64,000 nt of DNA from Enterococcus_D entomosocium (GCF_030441895.1 NZ_JARJAS010000014.1); one strand, 5' to 3'. Positions 48,378-57,487 are shown, counted from the first letter of the stretch. Numbers and translations are program-made. The notes: generated from the sequence alone by a model not told the origin.

Positions 48378-48440
48378 TTCCTACCAATCACCAAAACAAT
48401 CACCGTCTTCTGTCGCATTTATCGTTGTTACAATCACCAA
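48378..48440. other. Expected attR region with CAATCACC repeats
   Basis: Between the integrase stop and the fabZ terminator there are three copies of CAATCACC (in ACCAATCACCAAAACAATCACCG and again at 48431). They may be integrase arm sites. A matching attL core was not found in the left part of the window, so the exact attachment site stays open. Confidence 0.35.
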
Positions 48441-48480
48441 ATAGCCAAGAATACTATTTTATAAGCATTCTTGGCTATCG
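48441..48480. terminator. Terminator between integrase and fabZ
   Basis: ATAGCCAAGAAT (48441-48452) and ATTCTTGGCTAT (48467-48478) form a perfect 12-bp stem. There is no long T run, so termination strength is uncertain, but it lies where both converging genes end. Confidence 0.55.
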
Positions 48481-48505
48481 ATAAACAAACAAATTAAATC
48501 GCTTT

Positions 48506-48946
48506 TTACTTTTGGTCGCCTACGATAAAGGTAAATTCGCACTCAGCAGCTTTTTTGCCATCCACTGTCGCTACCGCATCAGCAGTTCCAACGGAGCCTT
48601 TGATTTTGGTGATCTCAAAAACAAGTTTCATAGTATCTCCCGGAACAACTTTTTGACGGAATTTGGCTTTGTTTATGCCGCCGATATACGCCGTTCTACC
48701 TTGGAATTCCTCGGATTTCAAGATCAGGATCGATCCTGCTTGTGCCAATGTTTCTAAAATCAAGGCACCCGGCATTACTGGATTTCCCGGAAAATGACCT
48801 TGGAAAAAGTCTTCGTTGATGGTAACATTTTTCGTTGCGATAATCTTTTTGCCAGACTCGATTTCATCGACATAATCAATATATATAATTGGGTAGCGAT
48901 TTGGAATCAAATCCATGACTTCTGTTTCAGTCAATAGTTTTTTCAT
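48506..48946 (-). CDS. fabZ: 3-hydroxyacyl-ACP dehydratase FabZ
   Basis: A 146-residue hotdog-fold dehydratase of type II fatty acid synthesis, which removes water from 3-hydroxyacyl-ACP. The catalytic His lies in FQGHFPGNPVMPGAL and the Glu in LETLAQAG. In enterococci one FabZ paralogue (FabN) also isomerises the double bond for unsaturated fatty acids; the sequence does not settle which this is. Ribosome-binding site AAGGAAGGG. It is divergent from fabI, and the shared upstream region holds FabT-type boxes, so it is probably repressed by exogenous fatty acids. Confidence 0.92.
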   Translation of the reverse strand: MKKLLTETEVMDLIPNRYPIIYIDYVDEIESGKKIIATKNVTINEDFFQGHFPGNPVMPGALILETLAQAGSILILKSEEFQGRTAYIGGINKAKFRQKVVPGDTMKLVFEITKIKGSVGTADAVATVDGKKAAECEFTFIVGDQK

Positions 48947-48971
48947 GGTTTCCCTTCCTTGCTTAAGAATT

Positions 48972-48994
48972 TATTATAGTTTGATTATCAAAGT
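48972..48994 (-). promoter_or_regulatory. fabZ promoter with FabT box
   Basis: AGTTTGATTATCAAAGT (48978-48994) is a near-perfect match to the FabT palindrome. On the minus strand TATAAT (48978-48973) directly adjoins it, so FabT would block the fabZ promoter. Confidence 0.75.
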
Positions 48995-49042
48995 ATCATA
49001 GTTCAACGGAATTCGCAACTAAATATTTATTAAGAAAAAAAT

Positions 49043-49074
49043 AGTTTGACAATCAAACAATTATGCTTAATAAT
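49043..49074 (+). promoter_or_regulatory. fabI promoter overlapped by FabT box
   Basis: AGTTTGACAATCAAACA (49043-49059) is a FabT-type palindrome containing the -35 TTGACA (49046-49051). With a 17-bp spacer, AATAAT (49069-49074) is the -10. A weaker third box (AGTTTGATTTACTATTT) starts at 49088. Confidence 0.75.
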
Positions 49075-49152
49075 TAGAAATCAAGATAGTTTGATTTACT
49101 ATTTGTCATTATACGTATTTTATTATTGTTGAATTAATTAAGGAGTGGAATT

Positions 49153-49908
49153 ATGAGTTTTTTAACCGGTAAAAAAGTTGTCGTCATGGGCGTTGCCAAC
49201 AAACGCAGTATCGCTTGGGGCTGTGCACAAGCATTAAAAGCACAAGGAGCCGAAGTGATCTACACGTATCAAAACGACCGCATGAAGAAGCCTTTAGAGC
49301 GCTTATTGGAATCTGATGAATTTGTAGTGGAGTGTGACGTCGCTAATGACGAAAGCATTGCTGCCGCCTTTGATACAATCAAAGAATATGCTGGAGAGAT
49401 CCATGGTGTCGTCCATGCCGTCGCTTATGCTAATAAAGAAGATCTTTCTGGCGACATTTTGAATATTTCTCGTGACGGTTATGCTTTGGCGCAAGACATC
49501 AGCAGTTATTCATTGATTGCCGTCACTAAATATGCCAAACCAATCTTAGCTGAAAATGCTGGAATCGTTACCCTTTCCTACTTAGGTGCCGAACGGGCAG
49601 TACCAAACTACAACATGATGGGTATTGCGAAAGCTGCTTTGGAATCAAGTGTTCGCTATTTAGCTGCCGAACTTTCACCGCAAAAGATCCGTGTCAATGC
49701 GATTTCAGCTGGCGCCATCAAGACGCTGGCAGTAACTGGTGTAAAAGACTATCAAAAACTGATCCAATTGTCAGAGGATCGAACACCAGATCATATTGGT
49801 GTAACGATCGAAGAAGTCGGCAATGCTTGTGCCTTCTTGATCAGTCCTTTATCAAGCGGGATTATCGGCGAAGTGATTTTTGTTGATAAAGGCGTTCATT
49901 TATCTTAA
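49153..49908 (+). CDS. fabI: Enoyl-ACP reductase FabI
   Basis: A 251-residue NADH/NADPH-dependent enoyl-ACP reductase, the last step of each fatty acid elongation round and the triclosan target. It has the N-terminal cofactor signature (GVANKRSIAWGCAQALKAQGAEVIYTYQ), the active-site Tyr pair and Lys in LSYLGAERAVPNYNMMGIAKAALE, and the substrate-loop region. It starts at ATG 49153 with AAGGAGTGG upstream. Divergent from fabZ, under FabT-type control by the boxes between the genes. Confidence 0.95.
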   Translation: MSFLTGKKVVVMGVANKRSIAWGCAQALKAQGAEVIYTYQNDRMKKPLERLLESDEFVVECDVANDESIAAAFDTIKEYAGEIHGVVHAVAYANKEDLSGDILNISRDGYALAQDISSYSLIAVTKYAKPILAENAGIVTLSYLGAERAVPNYNMMGIAKAALESSVRYLAAELSPQKIRVNAISAGAIKTLAVTGVKDYQKLIQLSEDRTPDHIGVTIEEVGNACAFLISPLSSGIIGEVIFVDKGVHLS

Positions 49909-49925
49909 TCAATGATAGTCATAGA

Positions 49926-49967
49926 AAAGTCTGCTATTTGCCTACCCGTTGGCTGAGCAGGCTTTTT
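49926..49967 (+). terminator. fabI terminator
   Basis: AAAGTCTGC and GCAGGCTTT pair (one U-G), followed by T run. Confidence 0.65.
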
Positions 49968-50055
49968 CTGAAAAAAACAGGTATTTCAGAAAACCTCCTT
50001 TGCATTTCTATTTTATCTTCGTTAAAATAGATGCAGTAAGACTTGGAGGGATTTT

Positions 50056-50973
50056 ATGAAACAACTGCTACTCGCAGCTAGCACGACCGATTCAAGTGGT
50101 TCCAGCATTACTGAACCAGCAGCTGCTCAGCTCAATGCATTGCAAAAATGGTGGGCGTCCATCGACTGGGAATCGATCATTGGCCTACTGATTCAAAAAG
50201 CATTGATGTTGCTTTTTTTATGTATCCTATTCGGTATTTTATTGAAAATAAGCAATATGATCATCGATCGGATCTATCGTTCCTATGAAAAAAAAGCCAG
50301 TTTCAATGTGAGTCGAATCAACACGATCCATACCCTGATCCGCAATACGGTTCATTACACATTAGGCTTCTTTTTTGTCTATGCACTCCTTTCAACCATC
50401 GGCGTACCTGTAGGCTCTCTATTAGCAGGTGCCGGAGTCGTCGGTGTCGCACTTGGTTTAGGCGCCCAAGGTTTTATGAACGACTTGATTACTGGCTTCT
50501 TTATTATTACCGAGCAACAAATCAATGTTGGTGATTACGTCCGCTTGACCAATCTGACGCTTGAAGGTACGGTGACGGCAGTCGGTATTCGGACTGTTCA
50601 ATTAAAATCCGTTGATGGAACCGTTCATTATATCCCAAATCGTAACATCACGACCATCAGTAATACATCAAGAGCCAATATGCAAGTCGTGGTCGACGTA
50701 CGTATCTTACCATCTGAAGGCTTAGATGAAATACGTACCATCATTGAAGAAGTCAATGAACAGATTGCTCAGCAGCATGAAGAAGAGATTCAAACGGCCC
50801 CTACGGTCTTCGGTTTAGTGGATCTGGGGAACAACAACTTTGCAATTCGTACGACCATGTATGTGACCAACGGTACGCAATGGAAAATCAAAGAGGAATT
50901 TTTGGCCGCATCGATCGATGCTTTAACTGCCAAAGGCTATACGATCCCCAATGCGCCGATCGTCGGTATTTAA
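50056..50973 (+). CDS. Small-conductance mechanosensitive channel (MscS family)
   Basis: A 305-residue MscS/YkuT-type channel that opens on membrane tension during hypo-osmotic shock. It has three membrane helices (about 40-62, 92-112 and 115-140). The pore helix is glycine/alanine rich (GSLLAGAGVVGVALGLGAQGFMNDLITG). The cytoplasmic beta and alpha/beta domains follow (YVRLTNLTLEGTVTAVGIRTVQLKSVDG). GGAGGGATTTT precedes the start. It ends at a strong bidirectional terminator shared with cbpB. Confidence 0.9.
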   Translation: MKQLLLAASTTDSSGSSITEPAAAQLNALQKWWASIDWESIIGLLIQKALMLLFLCILFGILLKISNMIIDRIYRSYEKKASFNVSRINTIHTLIRNTVHYTLGFFFVYALLSTIGVPVGSLLAGAGVVGVALGLGAQGFMNDLITGFFIITEQQINVGDYVRLTNLTLEGTVTAVGIRTVQLKSVDGTVHYIPNRNITTISNTSRANMQVVVDVRILPSEGLDEIRTIIEEVNEQIAQQHEEEIQTAPTVFGLVDLGNNNFAIRTTMYVTNGTQWKIKEEFLAASIDALTAKGYTIPNAPIVGI

Positions 50974-51007
50974 AAAAGGTTATCCCGAAGCTGGGATAAC
51001 CTTTTTT
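50972..51007. terminator. Bidirectional terminator between MscS and cbpB
   Basis: AAAAAGGTTATCCC and GGGATAACCTTTTT form a long perfect stem with A and T runs on the two sides, serving both converging genes. Confidence 0.85.
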
Positions 51008-51526
51008 CTATACCACATGCAGTTCATCTGTCATCTTTGGGGCATCCTCTTTAGAAATCAGCAAATAGCGTCTTTCAATTTCGTGCGCCAAATGATTGAC
51101 GGATTTTAAAATCTCTTTGCGGGTGATAATCCCAACAAAGACATTGTCATCATCAACGATCGGCAAGAATGCTTGATCTACTAACAAATGCAGCATACTT
51201 TCCAACTCATCGCTTTCTTTGATGCAATTCACATTGACTTCCATGACATCTGCCACAGTCAGCCCTTCAATATTTTCCATACTGAAGCCAGTGAGATCCA
51301 TCATGCGTTCTACGATGTTTGAGAGGCTGATTAAGCCGACTAAATGGTCCTCACTATCTAGTACAGGGATCTTTGAATAGCCCACTTTTGATAAAACAAG
51401 CAATGCGTGACTCAAAGGGTGGTTATAAAATACCGATGCCACATTTTCTGCCGGCACCAAGAAATTTTCTTGGTTCTCGAGTAATATTTTTTCTACGGTC
51501 TGTCCTATCAATCTAATTGCCTCCAT
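51008..51526 (-). CDS. cbpB: CBS-domain c-di-AMP-binding protein (CbpB/DarB)
   Basis: A 172-residue protein of two CBS domains (about 20-85 and 90-150; ILVLS-KVGYSKIPVLDSEDHLVGLISLSNIVE and AFLPIVDDDNVFVGIITRKEIL). It matches CbpB/YkuL (DarB), which binds c-di-AMP. In Bacillus and Listeria relatives the free form activates the (p)ppGpp synthetase Rel and pyruvate carboxylase; c-di-AMP stops this. It thus probably ties potassium and second-messenger state to the stringent response. Monocistronic. Confidence 0.85.
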   Translation of the reverse strand: MEAIRLIGQTVEKILLENQENFLVPAENVASVFYNHPLSHALLVLSKVGYSKIPVLDSEDHLVGLISLSNIVERMMDLTGFSMENIEGLTVADVMEVNVNCIKESDELESMLHLLVDQAFLPIVDDDNVFVGIITRKEILKSVNHLAHEIERRYLLISKEDAPKMTDELHVV

Positions 51527-51620
51527 TTCACAGCTACTCTTCTATTTTACTTGAAAATGAGAATAGAAAGTTGAAACCTGCAAAATTATAATGAAATTTT
51601 TACTTTTTGATTCCGCTTAC

Positions 51621-52133
51621 TTAGCGTGTGAAAACAAAAGCTAGCTCAGGGACTTTATGAAAGGAACGATCATAGTATTGGATTGCCCATTGTTCTGGCG
51701 TACTTTCGATAATCGCAAAGCTTTTGATTTGAATTTGCCCTCGCGGTTGGGAAATACTGCCGGGATTCAAGAAAAGCCGATTCCCAACTTTCTCACAAGC
51801 AATTTGATGCGTGTGACCAAACAGTGCGATCGAGGCATCGGCTTGTTGCGCTTGCAGCCCTAATTTCGTTACACCAAAACGGACATCTGCTAAGTGGCCA
51901 TGAGTCATATAGATGGTGTCCAGCGGCGTTTTGATGATACGCTCATTGGGAAAACCACCGCCATAATCGCAATTGCCGCAAACGACTTGAAAAGTATCCC
52001 ACAAAGGGTCTGTGTCAGGTAGTTCGGAGTCCCCACAGTGCAGGAATAAATCGACTTGATTTTCGAATTCATTTTTAAGATCAACAAGAATCTCACGATC
52101 TGAATGATTGTCACTGACAACTAAATATTTCAT
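51621..52133 (-). CDS. YfcE/YsnB-type phosphoesterase
   Basis: A 170-residue calcineurin-like metallophosphoesterase with the metal-binding motifs DNHSD (residues about 8-12), GNCD and GHTH (about 95-105). YfcE-like enzymes act on phosphodiesters with Mn2+; the natural substrate is unknown. It starts at ATG 52133 and overlaps the rph-rdgB stop by four bases. GAAGGAG lies inside the upstream gene, so translation is coupled. The pairing with rdgB is common in Firmicutes. Confidence 0.87.
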   Translation of the reverse strand: MKYLVVSDNHSDREILVDLKNEFENQVDLFLHCGDSELPDTDPLWDTFQVVCGNCDYGGGFPNERIIKTPLDTIYMTHGHLADVRFGVTKLGLQAQQADASIALFGHTHQIACEKVGNRLFLNPGSISQPRGQIQIKSFAIIESTPEQWAIQYYDRSFHKVPELAFVFTR

Positions 52134-53482
52134 GCATTTTCTCCTTCTAACCACTCCTGCCACTGTTCCTGCAGCTTTTTGATTGCTAGACCACGGTGGC
52201 TGACTCGGTTCTTTTCTTCTTGACTCATTTGGGCTGCGCTTTGCTCTGAACCATCAGGAATAAACAATGGATCGTAACCGAACCCATTTTCTCCACGAGG
52301 GATACGGCCGATTCTTCCCGGCCATTGAGCTTCAACCACCAAACTCTCTTTTCCTGGCGCTGCGAAAACTAACGTACAGTGAAATTGAGCACTGCGCTTG
52401 TCATCTTCGACATCCGTCAATTCGTAAAGTAATTTTGCATTATTAGCAGCGTCACTTTTTTGCTCACCAGCAAATCGAGCAGAGTACACCCCTGGTCGAC
52501 CCCCTAATGCATCGACTTTCAGTCCTGAGTCATCAGCTAACACCGGTCTTCCCAAAATTCTGGCGATGGTTTCCGCTTTAAGGCGGGCATTTTCTTCAAA
52601 GGTGGTGCCGGTTTCTTCAACATCCGGCAAGGAAGGATAGTCTTTTAAGGTGCGGACATCGTAACCTGCTGCGCCAAATACGGCTTTAAACTCCTTGGCT
52701 TTTCCTGGATTGCCTGTAGCAATGACAATCGTTTTTTCGGGAATCTCATAAGGGGGTTCATCTGGTAAAAACAGTGCCTCTTTTTGATAGGCAATCAATT
52801 CTTCGATAGCTGTTTTTCCGTAGATCAGCATCTCATTCAACTGCTGGCCATCAAAGGTTGCTTCTTCCCCAGTTCCTTGCAATTCGACAAATCGACCAGA
52901 TTCCGTCATCACCAAATTCATGTCAACAGCAGCTGAAGAATCTTCTTGATAATCGAGATCAGTCACACAGGTACCATCTGGTAAGATTCCGACACTAATT
53001 GCTGCCAAATGCTCCTTGATTGGATCTTCCGTCAATGCTTTGTCACGCAACAAGGTATCGATAGCTAAACGCAACGCGACAAAAGCGCCGGTAATACTGG
53101 CTGTTCTGGTACCGCCATCCGCTTGGACGACATCACAATCGACGACGATACTACGTTCCCCTAATTTTTCTAAATCGACTACGGCTCGTAAGGAACGAGC
53201 GATCAGCCGTTGGATCTCCATCGTACGACCAGAAAGCTTGCCTTTGGCACTTTCTCGACGATTACGAGTGTTGGTCGCTCGTGGGAGCATACTGTATTCG
53301 GCTGTGACCCAGCCTTTTCCCGTATCTCGTAAAAACGGAGGGACCCGATCTTCAATCGTTGCCGAACAAATCACGGTTGTGTCACCAAAAGAGATCACAA
53401 CCGATCCTTCGGGGTGTTTGTAGACGTTGGTTTGAATGTTGACTGGTCTTAACATTGTTTCTTTTCTGCCATCATGTCGCAT
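52130..53482 (-). CDS. RNase PH / dITP-XTP pyrophosphatase fusion
   Basis: A 450-residue fusion of two enzymes. Residues about 1-238 form RNase PH (RPVNIQTNVYKHPEGSVVISFGDTTVICSA, GKGWVTAEYSMLPRAT, QADGGTRTASITGA), which trims 3' ends of tRNA with phosphate. Residues about 250-450 form RdgB/HAM1 (IVIATGNPGKAKEFK, LADDSGLKVDALGGRPGVYSARFAG, GFGYDPLF), which removes ITP and XTP from nucleotide pools. Linked versions of this pair occur in enterococci and relatives. It lies between murI and the phosphoesterase and overlaps the latter. Confidence 0.92.
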   Translation of the reverse strand: MRHDGRKETMLRPVNIQTNVYKHPEGSVVISFGDTTVICSATIEDRVPPFLRDTGKGWVTAEYSMLPRATNTRNRRESAKGKLSGRTMEIQRLIARSLRAVVDLEKLGERSIVVDCDVVQADGGTRTASITGAFVALRLAIDTLLRDKALTEDPIKEHLAAISVGILPDGTCVTDLDYQEDSSAAVDMNLVMTESGRFVELQGTGEEATFDGQQLNEMLIYGKTAIEELIAYQKEALFLPDEPPYEIPEKTIVIATGNPGKAKEFKAVFGAAGYDVRTLKDYPSLPDVEETGTTFEENARLKAETIARILGRPVLADDSGLKVDALGGRPGVYSARFAGEQKSDAANNAKLLYELTDVEDDKRSAQFHCTLVFAAPGKESLVVEAQWPGRIGRIPRGENGFGYDPLFIPDGSEQSAAQMSQEEKNRVSHRGLAIKKLQEQWQEWLEGENA

Positions 53483-54298
53483 TTAAAAGCCTCCTAAATC
53501 AGTGTGAATCGATGAGATCGTATCTAAATCAAGCCAATCATTGGCGATCTCATCAAATATTTTCGGTGAACCAGTAGTAAAGAATGCATGTTGCGGATGC
53601 GGATCGTCCTGACTCGTTGCTGCAATGGAAAAATAGTCCAACAAGGTACTGACTTCCCCCACCGTTTCTGCCCCTGAATCAATCAGCTGGATATGGGCGC
53701 CTAATTCATTTTGGATCAAAGGGCGCAATAAAGGATAATGAGTACAGCCCAGAATCACTGTATCTAACCGCTTGTTTTTCAATGGACGCAACGTTTCTGC
53801 CACGATTTTCTTGGCGACCGAGCTATGGTATTGTTTGCTTTCTACGATCGGCACAAACTTTGGGCAAGACAAACTGACGACTGACGCATGGGGCGCTTTG
53901 CCATGAAGAGCGCGCTTGTAAGAGTCGCTTTTGATCGTTCCATTTGTTCCGATGACACCGATTCGCTGGTTTTTGCTTGCTTTGACTGCTGCTCGACTAC
54001 CGGGCAGGATCACGCCAATCACCGGGATCGCTAGTTTTTCTTTGATTTCTTCAAGGGCGACCGCTGTCGCTGTATTACAAGCGATCACCAACATTTTAAT
54101 GTTTTTTTCTAATAAAAAACGGGTCATTTGCCACGTATACGCGATAACTTGCTCAGCAGGTCTCGGACCATACGGGCATCTGGCTGTATCTCCCAGATAA
54201 AGAATCGATTCGTTGGGTAATTGCTTGATTGCTTCTTTGACGACCGTCAACCCACCAACACCAGAATCGATAAAACCAATTGGTCTGTTGTTTGTCAT
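53483..54298 (-). CDS. murI: Glutamate racemase
   Basis: A 271-residue cofactor-independent racemase that makes D-glutamate for peptidoglycan. The two catalytic cysteines lie in VIACNTATAVALEE (about 73) and VILGCTHYPLLRPL (about 184). The substrate motif GFIDSGVGGLTV is at the N-terminus and GDTARCPYG at about 37-45. I take ATG 54298, since AAAGGA lies eight bases before it; the in-frame codon at 54307 abuts that site. Directly followed by rph-rdgB, with which it is probably co-transcribed. Confidence 0.93.
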   Translation of the reverse strand: MTNNRPIGFIDSGVGGLTVVKEAIKQLPNESILYLGDTARCPYGPRPAEQVIAYTWQMTRFLLEKNIKMLVIACNTATAVALEEIKEKLAIPVIGVILPGSRAAVKASKNQRIGVIGTNGTIKSDSYKRALHGKAPHASVVSLSCPKFVPIVESKQYHSSVAKKIVAETLRPLKNKRLDTVILGCTHYPLLRPLIQNELGAHIQLIDSGAETVGEVSTLLDYFSIAATSQDDPHPQHAFFTTGSPKIFDEIANDWLDLDTISSIHTDLGGF

Positions 54299-54435
54299 AG
54301 TTTCCATCCTTTACATGAAAAAAAGAGTTTGGTGCGTTTTTCTCTCTTATTCATTTTGGACTTTTTTTGTCTATTTTTCAAGTATTCCTTTCGTTTGCTA
54401 AAAAAGCTTTCCCAAAAAACACGAAACGGTCAAAA

Positions 54436-54510
54436 AGAAAAAAAGCCCCAACGATTGGCTCACAACCCACAAGTTGCACTTGCATGGGTAAAAGACCGAT
54501 CGTGGGGATG
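54436..54510 (-). terminator. Terminator of the amino-acid ABC operon
   Basis: On the minus strand CCCCACGAT pairs with ATCGTTGGGG (one bulge), enclosing ACCCA/TGGGT and CAAGT/ACTTG pairings, and ends in a T-rich run. An unusually tall stem for a terminator. Confidence 0.7.
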
Positions 54511-54529
54511 ATTTTGTCGATTATTCTTT

Positions 54530-55186
54530 TTAGTAATCGTACTGACGTTTTTCCAAAAAGCCAGAAAGCAATGATAATGCATAACAAACCAAAAAGTATA
54601 AAACAGTCATTGCCAAAAACATAGGCAAAACATAGTTTGTATTTTGACCATAAATGATTCGAGCATGATGAGTCAGCTCTGGTAAAGAAATAATCACGGC
54701 TAATGACGTATCTTTGATCAAAGAGATCAACTGACTGACGATCGCTGGCAACATCGCTTTAAATGCCTGTGGCACGACGATACTCCGCAATACTTCGACA
54801 TAGCTTAGCCCTGTTGACAAACCAGCTTCCATCTGCCCTTTTGGCACAGCATTCAAACCAGCACGAAAGATTTCAGAGAGCATCGCTGATTCAAAAATCG
54901 TCAACGCCACAACCGCTGACCAAAAAATATTAAAGCGGATACCGATCTGCGGCAATGCAAAGTAAGTGAAAAAGATGATCAAGAGCAAAGGCAAGTTACG
55001 AATAACATCGATCACGACACCTAATACTTTCGAAAAGACCGGGATCGAGCTGAAGCGCAAAATGCCGGCGATCCCTCCGATAATAAAGCTAAATAAAATC
55101 GATAGGATCGACACTTCAACTGTTACCCGCAAGCCATCGATCAAGAAGCGAATGTTAATCGCTGAAAAAGCTTCAAAAAAATCCAT
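54530..55186 (-). CDS. Polar amino-acid ABC transporter, permease
   Basis: A 218-residue His/Glu/Gln-type permease with about five membrane helices and the EAA loop that contacts the ATPase (EIFRAGLNAVPKGQMEAGLSTGLSYVEVLRSIVVPQAFKAMLPAI). It works with the other permease, the binding lipoprotein and the ATPase upstream to import a polar amino acid, probably glutamine or glutamate. Last gene of the operon, 17 bases after its paralogue. Confidence 0.9.
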   Translation of the reverse strand: MDFFEAFSAINIRFLIDGLRVTVEVSILSILFSFIIGGIAGILRFSSIPVFSKVLGVVIDVIRNLPLLLIIFFTYFALPQIGIRFNIFWSAVVALTIFESAMLSEIFRAGLNAVPKGQMEAGLSTGLSYVEVLRSIVVPQAFKAMLPAIVSQLISLIKDTSLAVIISLPELTHHARIIYGQNTNYVLPMFLAMTVLYFLVCYALSLLSGFLEKRQYDY

Positions 55187-55203
55187 AGTTCGTTAGCTCC
55201 TTT

Positions 55204-55851
55204 CTATGAGCGGACAGCCCAACGCCGTTCCAAGTAAACCATCAAATAAGACAATGGTAGGGTAATGATCAAATAGAAAAGACCAACAATGATATACGTA
55301 TCGAATGTATTGAAGGTCTCACTTGCGATCAAATCCCCTTGATACATAATATCTAATCCTGCGACCATCGCCAAAATTGATGAGTTTTTAACAAGATTGA
55401 TAAATTGATTGCCTAACGGTGGTACGACGATCTTAAAAGCCTGAGGCAAAATAATGTAACGCATCGCTTGGCTGTACGTAAAACCAGAAGACAAGGAAGC
55501 TTCCATCTGGCCTTTAGGAACCGTTTGAATCCCTGACCGGATCGTCTCAGCGATAAATGCCGATGTATAGATCGTTAAGCCAATCGTTCCCGCTTGAAAA
55601 CCGTCAAAAGAAACCCAATACATTGGCACAACGACATAAAAGAACATCACGATGATCAATAAGGGAATATTTCTAAAAAACTCAACATACGCTTTTGCAA
55701 TCCCTTTGATGAGGCGATTGTCTGACAACTGAAAAATTGCCATTAAGGTTCCGATCAAAAGACTAAAAAACAGTGCGATCAAACTCGCCATGACTGTGTA
55801 TTTAAAGCCTTCAATAAACTGACCGGTATACGTTTGAAATAATTCAACCAT
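55204..55851 (-). CDS. Polar amino-acid ABC transporter, permease
   Basis: A 215-residue permease, paralogous to the next gene. It has about five membrane helices and the EAA loop (AETIRSGIQTVPKGQMEASLSSGFTYSQAMRYIILPQAFKIVVPPLGNQFINLVKNSS). Two different permeases make up the heterodimeric channel in GlnPQ-like systems of this kind. Starts 11 bases after the binding-protein gene. Confidence 0.9.
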   Translation of the reverse strand: MVELFQTYTGQFIEGFKYTVMASLIALFFSLLIGTLMAIFQLSDNRLIKGIAKAYVEFFRNIPLLIIVMFFYVVVPMYWVSFDGFQAGTIGLTIYTSAFIAETIRSGIQTVPKGQMEASLSSGFTYSQAMRYIILPQAFKIVVPPLGNQFINLVKNSSILAMVAGLDIMYQGDLIASETFNTFDTYIIVGLFYLIITLPLSYLMVYLERRWAVRS

Positions 55852-55862
55852 TCAGTTTCCTC

Positions 55863-56672
55863 CTACTCTACTTTTCCTGATTCGTCTTCAGGGAACCACT
55901 TGTTGTATATCTCATCATAGGTTCCATCTTCACGCATTTCCCGCAAGGCTTGATTCACTGCATCAAGAAACGGCTTTTGTCCTTTATTGATGGCAATCCC
56001 ATAAGGTTCTTCTGTAAAAGTTTCGCCAACTAAATGGTAATTGGGATTTTCACTCGCCATCCCTAATAAGATCGCATTATCCGTGGTCATAGCATCCCCT
56101 TGACCAGATTGTAAAGCAGTAAAGGCTTCCGCATAATTCTCAAGTTCTAAAATTTGCGCTTCTGGTGCTGCTTCACGGATGTTCACAGCTGAGGTAGAGC
56201 CTTTAACGACCAATACAGTGGTGTCTGCGGTCAAATCTTCGATCCCTTGAATAGGACTGTCTTTGGCAACTAATAACGATTGACCTGCATCAAAGTAGAC
56301 ATCGGAAAAATCGACCTGTTTTTTACGTTCTTCCGTGATAGTCATCGTGGCGATGATTGCATCGATGTTGCCGTTTTTCAAAAGAGGAATCCGGGTTTTT
56401 GAGGTAACTTCAACAAAGATGGCATTGCCATCACGACCTAAAATTTTCTCAGTGATTGCACGAGCGATATCAATATCGAATCCCCGTACTTCTCTAGTCG
56501 CGATATCCATCAATCCAAAAAGACGGGTATCGTTTTTTACGCCCCAAACGATCTGATTCGTCTCTTTGCTGTTTTCTAAAATATCGATATCTGCGGCACT
56601 TTGTCCTTTACAACCTGAGAAAGTCACAAGGGCAAAGGCTAAGACTAGAAAGGAAAATATTTTCTTTCTCAT
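55863..56672 (-). CDS. Polar amino-acid ABC transporter, substrate-binding lipoprotein
   Basis: A 269-residue periplasmic-binding-type (SBP_bac_3) lipoprotein. The signal peptide ends in a lipobox FSGC with Cys21. The family pattern includes FDIDIARAITEKILG, IPLLKNGNIDAIIATMTITEERKKQVDFSDVYFDAGQSLLV and the C-terminal LREMREDGTYDEIYNKWF. Typical of glutamine/glutamate-binding subunits; the exact ligand is not certain. It is anchored outside and delivers substrate to the two permeases. Confidence 0.9.
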   Translation of the reverse strand: MRKKIFSFLVLAFALVTFSGCKGQSAADIDILENSKETNQIVWGVKNDTRLFGLMDIATREVRGFDIDIARAITEKILGRDGNAIFVEVTSKTRIPLLKNGNIDAIIATMTITEERKKQVDFSDVYFDAGQSLLVAKDSPIQGIEDLTADTTVLVVKGSTSAVNIREAAPEAQILELENYAEAFTALQSGQGDAMTTDNAILLGMASENPNYHLVGETFTEEPYGIAINKGQKPFLDAVNQALREMREDGTYDEIYNKWFPEDESGKVE

Positions 56673-56690
56673 AAGGGTTCCTCCTATTGC

Positions 56691-57428
56691 TTAATGATTT
56701 GTGACTTTACTCAAGAATTGTTTTGCACGTTCGTCTCTGGGTGCATCAAAGAATCCATCGACATCGCGCCGGTCTTCTAAGACTTGTCCTTCCGCCATAA
56801 AGACGATTCGATCTGCTACTTCACGGGCAAAGCTCATTTCATGGGTAACAACGATCATGGACATACCTTCACTGGCAATTTTCTTCATGACATCCAATAC
56901 ATCACCAATCATTTCTGGATCCAATGCTGACGTTGGCTCATCAAAAAGCAGCATCTCTGGTTTCATCGCAAGCCCTCTGGCAATTGCGACCCGCTGCTGT
57001 TGTCCGCCGGATAACATGGAAGGATAGGAATCTTTTTTATCTAACATCCCTACCCGATCAAGAAGTTTTTCCGCCAAATTGATGGCTTCTTGCTCATTTT
57101 GTTTTAATACTTTAATCGGTGCCAACGTAATATTTTCTAACACGGTTTTATTTGGATACAAGTTGAAATGTTGAAACACCATGCCGATGTTTTTTCTAAT
57201 TTCTGTCATTTTGACATCTTTGTCAAACAAGTTCTTACCATTGACCAATAATTGACCACCTGAAATGGTTTCTAGACCATTAATCGTACGGAGCATTGTA
57301 CTTTTACCAGATCCTGAAGGCCCGATAACAACAACGACCTCACCTTTTTCAAATTCAAGGTTGATGTTTTTTAATGCATGGAACTTTCCGTAATATTTCT
57401 CTACGTTCTTAAATTCGATCATTGCCAT
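56691..57428 (-). CDS. glnQ: Polar amino-acid ABC transporter, ATPase (GlnQ-type)
   Basis: A 245-residue ATPase with Walker A GPSGSGKST (about 36-44), Q-loop, signature LSGGQQQR (about 140), Walker B LLFDEPTSALD and the switch His (VVTHEM). It closely follows GlnQ. First gene of the four-gene operon; AGGAG nine bases before the ATG. The operon is read from a good promoter upstream and ends at the tall terminator after the last permease. Confidence 0.93.
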   Translation of the reverse strand: MAMIEFKNVEKYYGKFHALKNINLEFEKGEVVVVIGPSGSGKSTMLRTINGLETISGGQLLVNGKNLFDKDVKMTEIRKNIGMVFQHFNLYPNKTVLENITLAPIKVLKQNEQEAINLAEKLLDRVGMLDKKDSYPSMLSGGQQQRVAIARGLAMKPEMLLFDEPTSALDPEMIGDVLDVMKKIASEGMSMIVVTHEMSFAREVADRIVFMAEGQVLEDRRDVDGFFDAPRDERAKQFLSKVTNH

Positions 57429-57487
57429 TGATTCACACTCCTAGCTTTTTTTAAAATTAAATGAGTAATTGGAAAGATTTGATTCAT

